From NCBI RefSeq assembly GCF_900215215.1, contig NZ_OBDR01000006.1, positions 1-64,000 on the forward strand: a DNA stretch of 64,000 nt, in the 5' to 3' direction. Shown piece after piece: positions 48,919 to 58,746 of the stretch. The notes beneath the pieces were generated by a model, which did not search any database, was not told where the DNA came from, and saw only the letters and a program-made list of their open reading frames with translations. Source of the DNA: Methanohalophilus euhalobius (GTDB taxonomy: Archaea; Halobacteriota; Methanosarcinia; Methanosarcinales; Methanosarcinaceae). The number at the start of each line of letters is the position of its first letter. Position 1 is the stretch's first letter. A program made the position numbers and the translations under genes.

Positions 48919-50213
48919 TCCTCTTCCAATATTTTTCTAATGTCTTCGATAAGTTTCTTTTTATTAACTGGATTTGTCAAATCAATCCTTAAGTCTACAG
49001 TTGCAACCTTTATTTGTTGACCAGTCGGTTTAAGCATGTATTTTTCAATAATATGTCCATTTATTCCTGATGTACGAGGGTAAAGGAGAATGATTTTTGA
49101 GCAATCATATCTGTTAGCATAAGCGGCCATCTGATACATATCCGCCACAGAAACTCCTTTCTTTCGATCTTTCTTCCTTAATTTTTTGTACTTTGTGTCA
49201 ATAATAAGTTTTGTTATCTCTCTTTTGTTGAAAAGAATGTCTGGAATAAGCCAAAATGATTTTTCTTCTTTTGAATTTCTAGCGAGCTCCTTCCTACCCA
49301 TCTGTGAATAAAGATTGCAGTCCAGAAGATCTTCAGGAAGAATTGATCTGCGGTGTTTTTTTAGAAATCGTGCAATAAAGCGTTCAAAAAGCACATTCAT
49401 ATCAAATGTAAATGCAAAAGAACTCATGGAACCCACTGATGTCTCGACAACATTTGCATCGATAAACATTTTAGCCATATTAAATGCTGGCCGGTAATTT
49501 TCATTCAGTCTTGTGAAGATGACTTTGTTTAAGAGTGGAGTTGGGTTGGAGACATATGCGATATTTTCCATTTGATAATCAAGAATATGCAGGTTCTTTC
49601 TGTTTTCAGAATCTTGAGACTGATATTTCAATCTTCTTACAACGAATTTAAGTATCTGATTTAGTGGTATATCGGGGCTGAATTCATCATAGTTGACATA
49701 AAAATGGTGTTTTTTGAAACAATTCGAAATTATATGTTTTTGAACCATCCATTTGCCTTTAAAGTAAGGTAAATTCTCCTCTACCTCCATATACTGCTTT
49801 TGTGCTCCCTTTTTGAATACATCGATTAGATTTTTTATAAACATATAAGTTAATATCTCAAACCAGGCGGCTTTCCGAGATTGCATATGTGCGATGTCAC
49901 TTTCATAGATTGGTATGTCATAACAATAATGAAGCAAATATAGAAGATTTCGCTGAGAATTTTCTATCTTTGAGGCTCTTGTCAAACCATCACTATACAT
50001 TTTTGGTAATATCTCTATCGAAAGGTCACTTACTTGAATTAAACCAACATATTGTTTTGTATGAAGACCATTTCTTTTCAGAGTAAGGATTTCTCCATTT
50101 GATTCATTTAGTTTTTCGATGAGGTCAAGATGATGTGAGGATGGACCCTGAATAAAATCTGAATATGAGCGAGATTCATGTTCAAAAAGAGTTATAGAAG
50201 TATTTTGAGACAT
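48915..50213 (-). CDS. mcrC: McrC endonuclease subunit
   Basis: 432 residues. The N-terminal beta region VGLIQVSDLSIEILPKM is typical of McrC, and the PD-(D/E)XK site is seen as FWLIPDILFN followed by KLIIDTKYKKL near residue 325. It cleaves DNA when McrB translocates and stalls. Here it is transcribed before mcrB, the reverse of the E. coli order. Very AT-rich (14 G+C of 60 on 49681-49740). Confidence 0.92.
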   Translation of the reverse strand: MSQNTSITLFEHESRSYSDFIQGPSSHHLDLIEKLNESNGEILTLKRNGLHTKQYVGLIQVSDLSIEILPKMYSDGLTRASKIENSQRNLLYLLHYCYDIPIYESDIAHMQSRKAAWFEILTYMFIKNLIDVFKKGAQKQYMEVEENLPYFKGKWMVQKHIISNCFKKHHFYVNYDEFSPDIPLNQILKFVVRRLKYQSQDSENRKNLHILDYQMENIAYVSNPTPLLNKVIFTRLNENYRPAFNMAKMFIDANVVETSVGSMSSFAFTFDMNVLFERFIARFLKKHRRSILPEDLLDCNLYSQMGRKELARNSKEEKSFWLIPDILFNKREITKLIIDTKYKKLRKKDRKKGVSVADMYQMAAYANRYDCSKIILLYPRTSGINGHIIEKYMLKPTGQQIKVATVDLRIDLTNPVNKKKLIEDIRKILEEE

Positions 50214-50243
50214 GTTTTAAAACCAATGTACATTTAATATATA

Positions 50244-53200
50244 TTATTTATGCATATGAATTTTTCTTCCTTGATGGTTGTACCACTCACAAATCCCCTT
50301 ATATTCACAGAAATAACAGTTCGGCTCTTCCTTGATCTCAAAGTCCTCGGCCTTGATATCCGCTACGATCTCCCTGACACCATCAAGTACAGAATTGATC
50401 TGTGCTTCGTCCACATCCATTAACCTGAGGTCACGGATCTTCGGATTGACATACATCAGCCCTGCTTTGATAGGATATTTTCCATACCTCTCTCTGACAG
50501 CCTGGCAGTACAGGGCAAGTTGTACATCTTCTGGCATTTTATTCTTGCTCAATGGACTTTTGCTGGTCTTGTAATCAATAACAATATATTCGCCCGCAGG
50601 GGTTTGGTCGATTCGGTCAATTACTCCTCCAAACTGTGCTCCATCCAGTTTGAGATTGAACTTATCCTCCACAGCAATCGTTTCATTGACATTGCTTTCC
50701 TCAAACTCAAACCAGTATTCCAGCATCTGCCTGACTCTTTCAAGTTCCTGCTGCTCGTGGGTCTCTGAATCGAAAACAGAACCATCCCAGGTTTTATCCA
50801 GGATACGAGTGGCAAGTTCCATATCAATGGACTCGCCCTGCATCTTGTGCCTGCAAAGCTGTTCAAACACAGAATGCACATCGGTTCCAGTCTGGAAGAA
50901 TGTCTTTTGAGGAATCGGTATATTCAGTACATTGCTATACTTGAATTTCAGAGGACACTCCATGTATTGCCTGATCTTGGACGCTGAAAAGCGCATATCA
51001 GAATCTACAAGAGGTGGTAAATCTTCATTCACCAGTGCCTCCAATTCTCCCATCTCTTTGGGTGTGATCTTCAGAAAATCCTCAATATCAAAAACAGCCA
51101 GGTTGCCTTTATCCTCTATCTCTTTTAACTGAGTCAGCACCACCAGTGACTCCAGTGCCTGCTTCATCTGACCCTGGCCGGCATACATGTTCAAAAGCCT
51201 GAGATATTCATCCTGTTTTCCTTTCAATGGCGATTCTGTGGTAACAGTCTCCGTATCCTGCAATTTGTCAGTTTCAATGTATTCAATCAGGGGATTGGAT
51301 TCACAATCTAACTGGGTGACAAACTCACTGGGCTTGACACCTCGTTTGTTGCCTGCATATTTTTCAGGAAATGTGAGATACAGTTTTTCCCTGGACCGGG
51401 TCATGGCTACATAGGCCAGCCTGCGTTCTTCCTCCAGATGCAGGACTTTATCCTCCACATCCCTCTGAACACCTTTCTCAAGTTCCCCGGGAACACGGAA
51501 TTGCTTTTTGGTGAATCTCAGAGGCAGATGGCGATCAGCCATATCACAGACAAAAACAACCTTTGCTTCCTTACCCTTTGACTGGTGGATTGTCATAACC
51601 TTAACAGTATTTTCCTCACTGGTTTCCTCATCCCCGATATCCAGATTGAAAACAAGTTCCAGATATTCAACAGCCCTGGCAAATTCAGAACCCCCGTCCA
51701 CAAGTTCCAAATCTTCTACCATACTGGTCAGGGAGTTGAGGATATGAATATTCCTTCTGGAAGCCACGGTATCTGCAAGCAACTGGGCCCTGTATAGGTC
51801 GGTTTTCTCGGATAACAGATACTTCACAGTATCAGAGGGTAGGTGATTCTTTCTGTAATCGATAAGTTCATTAAGCCTGGTAAGGATGGACTTGACAAGT
51901 GCCTTTTGAATTACCGGCACATCATCCAGATGGTGTTGCAGCACAGAATAGATTCCGTCCCCTTCCAGTTCCGTTTCCCGGCTGAGTTTTTTTGCCACGG
52001 TATTGATCTTCTGGAGGTCATGTTCACTTACTCCTTCCCTTGCAAACACTCTGGCAAAAGCAATTCCACTGTTGAAGGGATCAGCAACAATATGCATGTA
52101 GGCCAGGGCTTCCTGTACAATGGGATAATTCTTAAGCTGCAGATTGCCCACATATTCCACAGGGATCATTTTGCCTTTCAATGCATCACTGTACTTTTTC
52201 CCATCAGCACGTTTTCTGGTAAGTACAAAGATCTCTTCAGGAGCAATATCCTCTTCTTCAATCAGCCGCTGAATCTCGTCTGCAACCCACCTGGCCTCAC
52301 TGGAATCATCCGGGGATTTTACTACCTTTATTTTCTCTCCATCCCCATTATGGGAATGCAGAGTCTTAGCTTCCCTTTCCGGGTTTGTTGCTATCAATTG
52401 CTGGGATAATTGTACTATCTGTGAGCTGGACCTGTAATTGCGGTCCAGAGGTATTTTTTCAAGGGATGCATAGTAATCCTGCAGCTGTTTGATATTGGAA
52501 AGATAGGCACCCCTGAATCGGTAGATGCACTGGTCATCATCAGCAACACAGGTAAGATTTGTGCCATCAGCAATTAGATTGATAAGAAAAAGCTGGGCAT
52601 AATTTGTATCCTGGAATTCATCTACCAGGACGTAATCATATCTGTTGCGAATCTGATTTCGAACAACGTCATTGTTTTCCAGCAGGCGACATGTCATTGT
52701 GATCATGTCATCGTAATCCATGAAATTATGGTCCCGTTTGTACTGCTGGTAATGTGAATAGAATCTGGCAAGGTCGGCAAGTTTGAGCAGTTCATCCCTT
52801 TCTTCTTCATCAACTATTTCGTCCAGCTTTCGCGTGACAAAATCCAGCAATTCCTGCGGACCTACCAGATGGTCATGTAACTGAGACACACCCTCCAGCA
52901 GGCTTGTGATGAGATCATAGGGTCTGTTGGGAATCGCAATATTCTCAAAACCAAAGGAGTCGATATTGTTTATTCCCCAGACATGGGAATGTTCCTGTGA
53001 TATCAGTCTGGTACCCTGGTTGATGCCAGCATACAGGGAGAACTCCCTGAGCAAATCATTGCAGTAGGAATGAAAGGTGGATACCGTAATTCCGCTGGAT
53101 TCACCAATGCGGTTTTCAATTCTCTCCTCCATCTCACCTGCGGCCTTTTCAGAGAAGGTAAGGGCAAGTATCCGGTCAGGAGAAAATCCTTCATCCACAA

Positions 53201-53324
53201 GGTTTACGACCTTTTCCGTAATGGTCAGGGTTTTGCCAGAACCAGGACCTGCTAGTATTAGAAGTGGTCCGTCTGTATAATCAACTGCCTGTGATTGTGA
53301 AGGATTGAGTTTGATATCTCCCAC
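50244..53324 (-). CDS. UvrD/RecB-like helicase-nuclease with Fe-S-type PD-(D/E)XK domain
   Basis: 1,026 residues. Helicase part: LNPSQSQAVDYTDGP, Walker A AGPGSGKT (about residue 27), DEFQDTNYAQLF, CVADDDQCIYRFRGA, VMTIHQSKG and ERRLAYVAMTRS. C-terminal nuclease: SASKIRQYMECPLKFKY (from about 778), VIDYKTSKS (about 911) and the cysteines CYFCEYKGIC (about 1005), which with CP of the first motif fit an AddB-like [4Fe-4S] cluster. GTG at 53324 with GGGGT upstream. Base composition is higher than mcrBC (24 of 60 on 51541-51600). May be a DNA-repair enzyme or a defence nuclease. Confidence 0.9.
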   Translation of the reverse strand: MGDIKLNPSQSQAVDYTDGPLLILAGPGSGKTLTITEKVVNLVDEGFSPDRILALTFSEKAAGEMEERIENRIGESSGITVSTFHSYCNDLLREFSLYAGINQGTRLISQEHSHVWGINNIDSFGFENIAIPNRPYDLITSLLEGVSQLHDHLVGPQELLDFVTRKLDEIVDEEERDELLKLADLARFYSHYQQYKRDHNFMDYDDMITMTCRLLENNDVVRNQIRNRYDYVLVDEFQDTNYAQLFLINLIADGTNLTCVADDDQCIYRFRGAYLSNIKQLQDYYASLEKIPLDRNYRSSSQIVQLSQQLIATNPEREAKTLHSHNGDGEKIKVVKSPDDSSEARWVADEIQRLIEEEDIAPEEIFVLTRKRADGKKYSDALKGKMIPVEYVGNLQLKNYPIVQEALAYMHIVADPFNSGIAFARVFAREGVSEHDLQKINTVAKKLSRETELEGDGIYSVLQHHLDDVPVIQKALVKSILTRLNELIDYRKNHLPSDTVKYLLSEKTDLYRAQLLADTVASRRNIHILNSLTSMVEDLELVDGGSEFARAVEYLELVFNLDIGDEETSEENTVKVMTIHQSKGKEAKVVFVCDMADRHLPLRFTKKQFRVPGELEKGVQRDVEDKVLHLEEERRLAYVAMTRSREKLYLTFPEKYAGNKRGVKPSEFVTQLDCESNPLIEYIETDKLQDTETVTTESPLKGKQDEYLRLLNMYAGQGQMKQALESLVVLTQLKEIEDKGNLAVFDIEDFLKITPKEMGELEALVNEDLPPLVDSDMRFSASKIRQYMECPLKFKYSNVLNIPIPQKTFFQTGTDVHSVFEQLCRHKMQGESIDMELATRILDKTWDGSVFDSETHEQQELERVRQMLEYWFEFEESNVNETIAVEDKFNLKLDGAQFGGVIDRIDQTPAGEYIVIDYKTSKSPLSKNKMPEDVQLALYCQAVRERYGKYPIKAGLMYVNPKIRDLRLMDVDEAQINSVLDGVREIVADIKAEDFEIKEEPNCYFCEYKGICEWYNHQGRKIHMHK

Positions 53325-53616
53325 TTTTTAGTACCCCATTCATATTTTATTTTTCCAGCAAATGATTGATGGTAAGTTGTATAAGTTTTGTTATTTCAGT
53401 TTTTTAGGAGAGGTAGGACTTCATTGTATTTTTTAGAGGTGATTTAATTTGAAAAAGTAGTATTAAGGATTCAGATTAACGTTACTCTTCCAGAACTTCG
53501 ATAAAATTTGTTCTTATCTCTCCTACCTTACGGAAGGAATCTCCTGTTTCAAAAGAGATGAATTTATATTTGAAACTGATCAATCAAGGAATAGATCTCC
53601 ATTTCGTCGATGACGA

Positions 53617-55160
53617 GTTACCATTCCCTATTTTCTCGGGAGCTACTTTCAACTACAACACAGAAAAGAAAGATTTTGAGATTGAGTAGTTACCATTCCC
53701 TATTTTCTCGGGAGCTACTTTCAACACGACGAAATAGTAGCTAGGGTAGAGTACAATGACAAGTTACCATTCCCTTTTATCACGGGTGCTTATGTCAACG
53801 AAATTGTTGCGACTCTTGCAGATGTTGGCCTGTCCTCTGCGTTACCATTCCCTTTTATCACGGGTGCTTATGTCAACTCAATATTCATCTCAAATATTGC
53901 GCAGGTGAACTGGGTTACCATTCCCTTTTATCACGGGTGCTTATGTCAACCCACGTGGAATTTTCCTGGACACAGGCCGAAAACAGAACAAAGTTACCAT
54001 TCCCTTTTATCACGGGTGCTTATGTCAACGGAATATTTCGATCTCCCTACAGGAGCAGAATTGATTTATGTTACCATTCCCTTTTATCACGGGTGCTTAT
54101 GTCAACAATATATATAGTTTGTGCCAACAATGAGAAAAATCAAATGTTACCATTCCCTTTTATCACGGGTGCTTATGTCAACGGGATCTCCACTATCCCT
54201 GGGCTCGCAGGACCCAAAGTTACCATTCCCTTTTATCACGGGTGCTTATGTCAACAGATGAGTCTACATTGGTTGTTACTAAGGAGTTGTGTTACCATTC
54301 CCTTTTATCACGGGTGCTTATGTCAACGAAATTGATGATATGATAATTCGCAAACAAGCAAATGGTTACCATTCCCTTTTATCACGGGTGCTTATGTCAA
54401 CCAAAAGCCAATGCCGAAAGGCCACCTGAAACACACAGGGTTACCATTCCCTTTTATCACGGGTGCTTATGTCAACAAGTCGTCATGCAGGAAATACAAA
54501 CAGAAAATGAAGGCAAGTTACCATTCCCTTTTATCACGGGTGCTTATGTCAACTGATGTAGCAAACAGGTTTTATCAATATGACAAACGTACAGTTACCA
54601 TTCCCTTTTATCACGGGTGCTTATGTCAACTGATTCAATCGGACATTATACAGCTAGAGGATGAGATTAAGTTACCATTCCCTTTTATCACGGGTGCTTA
54701 TGTCAACAATGTCCAAAAAGACAGACTGACTGTCCACGAATTGCTATCTAGTTACCATTCCCTTTTATCACGGGTGCTTATGTCAACATAAAAGTGTACC
54801 ACAATCGGTACACTCAATACATGCTGTTACCATTCCCTTTTATCACGGGTGCTTATGTCAACATAATAAATGACGGTAAATTCGTGACATATGGGTTTGC
54901 GTTACCATTCCCTTTTATCACGGGTGCTTATGTCAACTTCGCCCGCCCGGATTGGGATGACATATACTATAGTAAGTTACCATTCCCTTTTATCACGGGT
55001 GCTTATGTCAACACGTGGTGACGGGCTTGATCTGACAGGTGCATCTGGGTTACCATTCCCTTTTATCACGGGTGCTTATGTCAACTCAAGCATACCGCCT
55101 TGGAGTATGTCATCATCTATTTTGTTACCATTCCCTTTTATCACGGGTGCTTATGTCAAC
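53617..55160 (-). CRISPR. CRISPR array: 21 repeats, 20 spacers, two repeat families
   Basis: Repeats are 37 bp, spacers 35-43 bp. Nineteen repeats from 53763 on are identical (start GTTACCATTCCCTTTTATC, end GCTTATGTCAAC). The first two, at 53617-53653 and 53689-53725, are identical to each other but differ from the rest at seven positions (14, 17, 20, 25, 29, 30, 32). I infer transcription on the minus strand because the leader-like region and cas genes lie on the right, the odd repeats lie at the far end, and the last 13 bases on that strand (AGGGAATGGTAAC) are shared, giving the 5' handle ATGGTAAC. No duplicated spacer seen by eye. Confidence 0.98.
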
Positions 55161-55223
55161 CCTATGTTTTTTTCCTTTAAATCCTTTTTGGAGACCTTAG
55201 AATACTTCTTTTTGAGGGGGTAG

Positions 55224-55268
55224 TGTACAGACCTCAATTTGCCAGTACCCTTTAAAAAGGTCTGTACA
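55224..55268. promoter_or_regulatory. 45-bp palindromic element, copy 1 (leader side)
   Basis: TGTACAGACCT (55224-55234) and its perfect complement AGGTCTGTACA (55258-55268) enclose 23 bp containing CCCTTTAAAA, a TATA-like core. On the minus strand this core would place transcription start about 25-30 bp further left, close to the first repeat at 55160. So it may be the array promoter with a built-in operator (inference). Confidence 0.75.
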
Positions 55269-55287
55269 ATCGATAGCAGGAGGCGTC

Positions 55288-55449
55288 GTGAAAATTAACG
55301 CTGTTAACATCAGTAAAACACTATCTGCAGGCTTCATAATAAAAAGATTGATAAATATTCAATGTCTGTTTAAGGTTAAATTAAACCCACAATTGCCTGA
55401 AAATGATAATCTGTGTGTACAGACCTCCTTTTGGCTCAACCCCTTATAA
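55288..55449 (+). CDS. Possible 53-residue ORF between the two palindromes
   Basis: GTG at 55288 is preceded by a perfect AGGAGG (55278-55283). The frame runs to TAA at 55447-55449, inside palindrome copy 2, giving a product beginning MKINAVNISKTLSAGFIIKR. No family recognised. The strong ribosome site is the main support. It could be a small regulator of the locus, a leader peptide or chance. Confidence 0.3.
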   Translation: MKINAVNISKTLSAGFIIKRLINIQCLFKVKLNPQLPENDNLCVQTSFWLNPL

Positions 55450-55460
55450 AGGTCTTTACA
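55416..55460. promoter_or_regulatory. 45-bp palindromic element, copy 2 (cas side)
   Basis: TGTACAGACCT (55416-55426) and AGGTCTTTACA (55450-55460), one mismatch from perfect symmetry, again with 23 bp between and a CCCCTTATAA core. Total length equals copy 1 and, by my alignment, 36 of 45 bases agree. The copies are 192 bp apart. Their equal layout means they are related by descent or function rather than chance. Confidence 0.75.
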
Positions 55461-55575
55461 CATAGTTCATTAATCGAATTAAATCTATGACGTATTCATG
55501 ATTTAAAATCATATAGGTGCGTTTATTGCATTAATTCATGTAGAAATAACTCCCTGTACAGAATAAATACAATAA

Positions 55576-55586
55576 GTTTATATGAA
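55576..55586 (+). promoter_or_regulatory. TATA box of the cas operon
   Basis: GTTTATATGAA lies about 30 bp before the cas6 ATG (55612), so the transcript would begin within a few bases of the start codon, as in leaderless archaeal messages. No ribosome site is seen for cas6, which agrees. Confidence 0.6.
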
Positions 55587-55611
55587 TCCTCTTCTTATTA
55601 TTTAGAGTGTC

Positions 55612-56406
55612 ATGATAACCACGGTTGTACAGGTGGATATATCCACTAATCAAAACGTCAAGAAGAAGTTCATAGGCAGTGTATTCAGAGGCTGGCTTGG
55701 CTATAACCTGAAATGTGACACGAATAAAAAATGTGAAGGTTGCAAGGATACAGAGAAATGTCCTTATTTTATGGTGTTCAAAGAAAAAACAGGTGTCAGG
55801 CCATATTCAATTCTTGCTTTTGCAGATAAACAGAAAATCAGGGGAATAATACGTCTCTATGGCGATAAAAAGAAATTTGCGCCTAAGATACTCTCCTATA
55901 TCAAAAAGAATGAAAATAATACTCATTTTGGTGGACAAAAATACAAAATCGATTCCATAAAAGCCTACAACCAGAATATCAAACCGATTAATACAAAAGA
56001 TAGGGTCAGAATAGCCACTGTTTCACCTCTCCATCTCACAAGTAATCAGGATATGGAGATTATACCGTCCTTTAATACTATTCTCAGGTCTAGCATTCGT
56101 GCTTACAACCGTATTGCAAAATATCACGATACGGACAACTATCCATTTCATGTCGGAGAAGATATAACTGAATCAGATGCCGAGATTGTCGATTTTGATA
56201 TAAACACTGTGGAATATTCCCATGTAAACATAAATAACAAAAAAATGTTTTTCAGCGGGGTTGAAGGCTGGGTGGAATACGACACATCCGCTTTACCATC
56301 TGAAATAGGCACGATCCTGGGAATGGGTGAAGCCTTGCAGATTGGAAAACATACTACCTATGGCTTTGGAGGATTCATGGTGACAAATAAGGAGGATACA
56401 GATTGA
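55612..56406 (+). CDS. cas6: Cas6 pre-crRNA endoribonuclease
   Basis: 264 residues with a RAMP-type C-terminal glycine-rich loop GMGEALQIGKHTTYGFGGF, the hallmark of Cas6. A cysteine cluster near the N-terminus (CDTNKKCEGC, EKCPYF) suggests a bound zinc. Cas6 cuts the repeat RNA to release crRNAs with an 8-nt 5' handle. It opens the operon and its end overlaps cas10 by four bases. Confidence 0.88.
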   Translation: MITTVVQVDISTNQNVKKKFIGSVFRGWLGYNLKCDTNKKCEGCKDTEKCPYFMVFKEKTGVRPYSILAFADKQKIRGIIRLYGDKKKFAPKILSYIKKNENNTHFGGQKYKIDSIKAYNQNIKPINTKDRVRIATVSPLHLTSNQDMEIIPSFNTILRSSIRAYNRIAKYHDTDNYPFHVGEDITESDAEIVDFDINTVEYSHVNINNKKMFFSGVEGWVEYDTSALPSEIGTILGMGEALQIGKHTTYGFGGFMVTNKEDTD

Positions 56407-58745
56407 ATCAGAAGAATCAGAATATTGGGGTTAGTGATTGGTTCACTAAAAAAATAAAGGAAGATATTGATTATCCAGAACAGAGTAACAAAACACTGGA
56501 TGTCTTCATTAACGATATCATAGGGATCCTGGACAATTCAAAAAAATTGAGTGATGCTGCAGACGATATCTATGACAAACTTGAAAAATCAGAATTCATC
56601 AACAATATATGTTCTGATTCTCGTTTCCCTATATGTTCCCTTTTCCATCACATGAAAAACACATCGGCTGTTGCAACATGCATTTTGTTTCAAAATATTG
56701 CAAAAGATAAGTCATATTTGGAGAAATGTCTGAAAGAATACGATATAAAGGCTGATTATGCAGAAAAGGATCTTGTTTCTCTTTTAAGGATTGCTGCACT
56801 GTTACATGATATTGGAAAACCGCGCTCATCAAGTAAAAAGGTAAGGTATGGACCATATTATCATCATACCACTCAAACAAGAGAAATTCTGGAACACATA
56901 CTTGAAAATACCAGTTCTAATCTTGTTGAAAAATATGAATTGAATAAAATCGTTCCAAAACTTGCAGCACAGCATCATTCAAGAGATACCTCCACAAAAC
57001 TGGAACGATTGCTCAGCAAAGCAGATACAGTGGCTTCAGCTGCAGACAGGATCAATGAAATTGACAGTAATCTGGAAAACGGAAATCTTCATCTTGAAAG
57101 CAAGGATAAAATATTTCCTCATGAGATCAACTGTGATGCAGGGGGTATGAAATGTCTGGAAAAGAATCATACCACTGTACTGGGTAATGGAAGCACAATT
57201 GATTGCAAGGTTGAAATCAAAGACCCAACAGCAAACTCTGCTCAACTGTTCTATGATTCTGTATGCTATGGAGGGCCTGTAAAATATCTCGGGAAAACAT
57301 ATCCTATATCGGGCAACATCGGTATTCTTTCTCTTGATGTAATGGGCATTCAAGGGTTCATAGGTGAAGCAGATAAACTCAATATGTTGAGGGGTGGAAG
57401 TTACTTTGTAGACAAAGTTCTTGAAGCAGCAAAAGACGTAATTGCACATAAAGTATGCCCTGAAGCAGTCCTTTTCTGGGGAGGAGGCAATCTTCTCTCA
57501 TTCATTCCAGCAACTGAAATGTATAGAAAAGAATTAAAGGAAACTATAGAAAATAAGGTAAAAGATATATCAAACGACGGATTGCAGGTTGCGGTAATTA
57601 CCTTTGAAGAAGAACTTGCAAACGTTGCGGGGCAGTTCAATGATACTCTGGAAAAATCGCAGAATGAACTTGAAACCAGGAAGAATGAGACAAGATCCAG
57701 ACAGCCCATAAAGAATACGAAAAAGACATGTCGGTATTGTGCCAAAAGACCTGAAGCATCAAGTGGTGGTTCTTGCAAGGTATGCAAGGAGAAAGAAGAA
57801 AAAGGCAAATTGGCGAAGTGTCGTCTTTTCAACAAATATATCAAGAATACTCATGATTGTTCCATACCCACAGAGCTTTCTCATCTTGGTGAATCGATCG
57901 GTGCACTGGTAATCGATGGTAACATGATGGGGAGATTATTCCAGCAGACAAGTACACCTGCAGAGTATACCTATAAGAGTCACACCTTCAAGACCAAATT
58001 CGACAAAATACTGGAAGATTCAATAACCACTTTTCTTGATCAAGAAGAGAATCTCAACCTGGTAAAGCATCGAAAAGAAGGTATTGACTATCTTGGAATC
58101 GATGTACTCTATGCGGGTGGAGATGACGTACTTATTCTCATGAATGCAAAAGCTGTAATCCAGTTTGCAAGTCATTTGATTGAAAATGTATCTGAAGAGT
58201 TCATGTTTAAAAAGAAATTCTATGATACCACTACATTTGAGAATCCTACCGTAACCATATCCTGTGGAATTGCAATTGCAGATAACAGTTTTCCTATCTA
58301 TTTCCTGCTGGATGCAGCAAGAGAAATGGAATCCAGTGCCAAGAAAGAATTCAGGCAGAATACCAGCACAGATGATTACAACATAATCAAAATTCCAAAA
58401 GGTGCCATGTCAGTCACAGCTGTAAATTCTGCTATGCCTGAAAAAGACCATATTTCATTTGTTTTCCCTCATGATCTCAAAGATCTTGAACAGTTAAGCA
58501 GGATATTTGATATTGCTTTCTATCGGGAAAAATCTCGAACCCTCATTTCAGACCTGGTTACATGCGGTAATTCAAAACATGAATATTTGAACCTGATAAA
58601 ATACATGTATTCATCTGTGCAGCGCAAAAGTGATAGCATAAATATTGATGATTGTGAATGGATGGCCGATACATTATGTAATGACAATCTGCTTTCGGCA
58701 TCCCGTATGATCATACCTCATCTGTTACATGGGGAGGGGGAATAA
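56403..58745 (+). CDS. cas10: Cas10 (HD nuclease + GGDD cyclase) of a type III system
   Basis: 780 residues. An HD domain has LLHDIGKPRSSS at residues 134-145 (His135-Asp136) and a preceding SLFHHMKNT. A zinc finger follows (CRYC 443-446, CKVC 458-461), then the palm domain with YAGGDDVLIL, GGDD at 572-575. Both activities, ssDNA cleavage and cyclic oligoadenylate synthesis, look intact. TTG start with AAGGAGG just upstream. Large subunit of the effector complex. Confidence 0.95.
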   Translation: MNQKNQNIGVSDWFTKKIKEDIDYPEQSNKTLDVFINDIIGILDNSKKLSDAADDIYDKLEKSEFINNICSDSRFPICSLFHHMKNTSAVATCILFQNIAKDKSYLEKCLKEYDIKADYAEKDLVSLLRIAALLHDIGKPRSSSKKVRYGPYYHHTTQTREILEHILENTSSNLVEKYELNKIVPKLAAQHHSRDTSTKLERLLSKADTVASAADRINEIDSNLENGNLHLESKDKIFPHEINCDAGGMKCLEKNHTTVLGNGSTIDCKVEIKDPTANSAQLFYDSVCYGGPVKYLGKTYPISGNIGILSLDVMGIQGFIGEADKLNMLRGGSYFVDKVLEAAKDVIAHKVCPEAVLFWGGGNLLSFIPATEMYRKELKETIENKVKDISNDGLQVAVITFEEELANVAGQFNDTLEKSQNELETRKNETRSRQPIKNTKKTCRYCAKRPEASSGGSCKVCKEKEEKGKLAKCRLFNKYIKNTHDCSIPTELSHLGESIGALVIDGNMMGRLFQQTSTPAEYTYKSHTFKTKFDKILEDSITTFLDQEENLNLVKHRKEGIDYLGIDVLYAGGDDVLILMNAKAVIQFASHLIENVSEEFMFKKKFYDTTTFENPTVTISCGIAIADNSFPIYFLLDAAREMESSAKKEFRQNTSTDDYNIIKIPKGAMSVTAVNSAMPEKDHISFVFPHDLKDLEQLSRIFDIAFYREKSRTLISDLVTCGNSKHEYLNLIKYMYSSVQRKSDSINIDDCEWMADTLCNDNLLSASRMIIPHLLHGEGE

Positions 58746-58746
58746 A

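Noticed and set aside
53480-53530. Possible extra degenerate repeat (GTTACTCTTCCAG) left of the array
   Set aside because: Only the first few bases match; spacing and length do not fit the array.
54788-54825. Spacer with GTGTACC / GGTACAC inverted repeat resembling the leader palindrome
   Set aside because: Only about six bases overlap in content; arms and spacing differ from the 45-bp elements.
53905-55223. Several long plus-strand frames (for example 53937-54335 and 54411-54791) with repeated peptide YHSLLSRVLMST or LPFPFITGAYVN
   Set aside because: They are translations of the CRISPR repeats, not genes.
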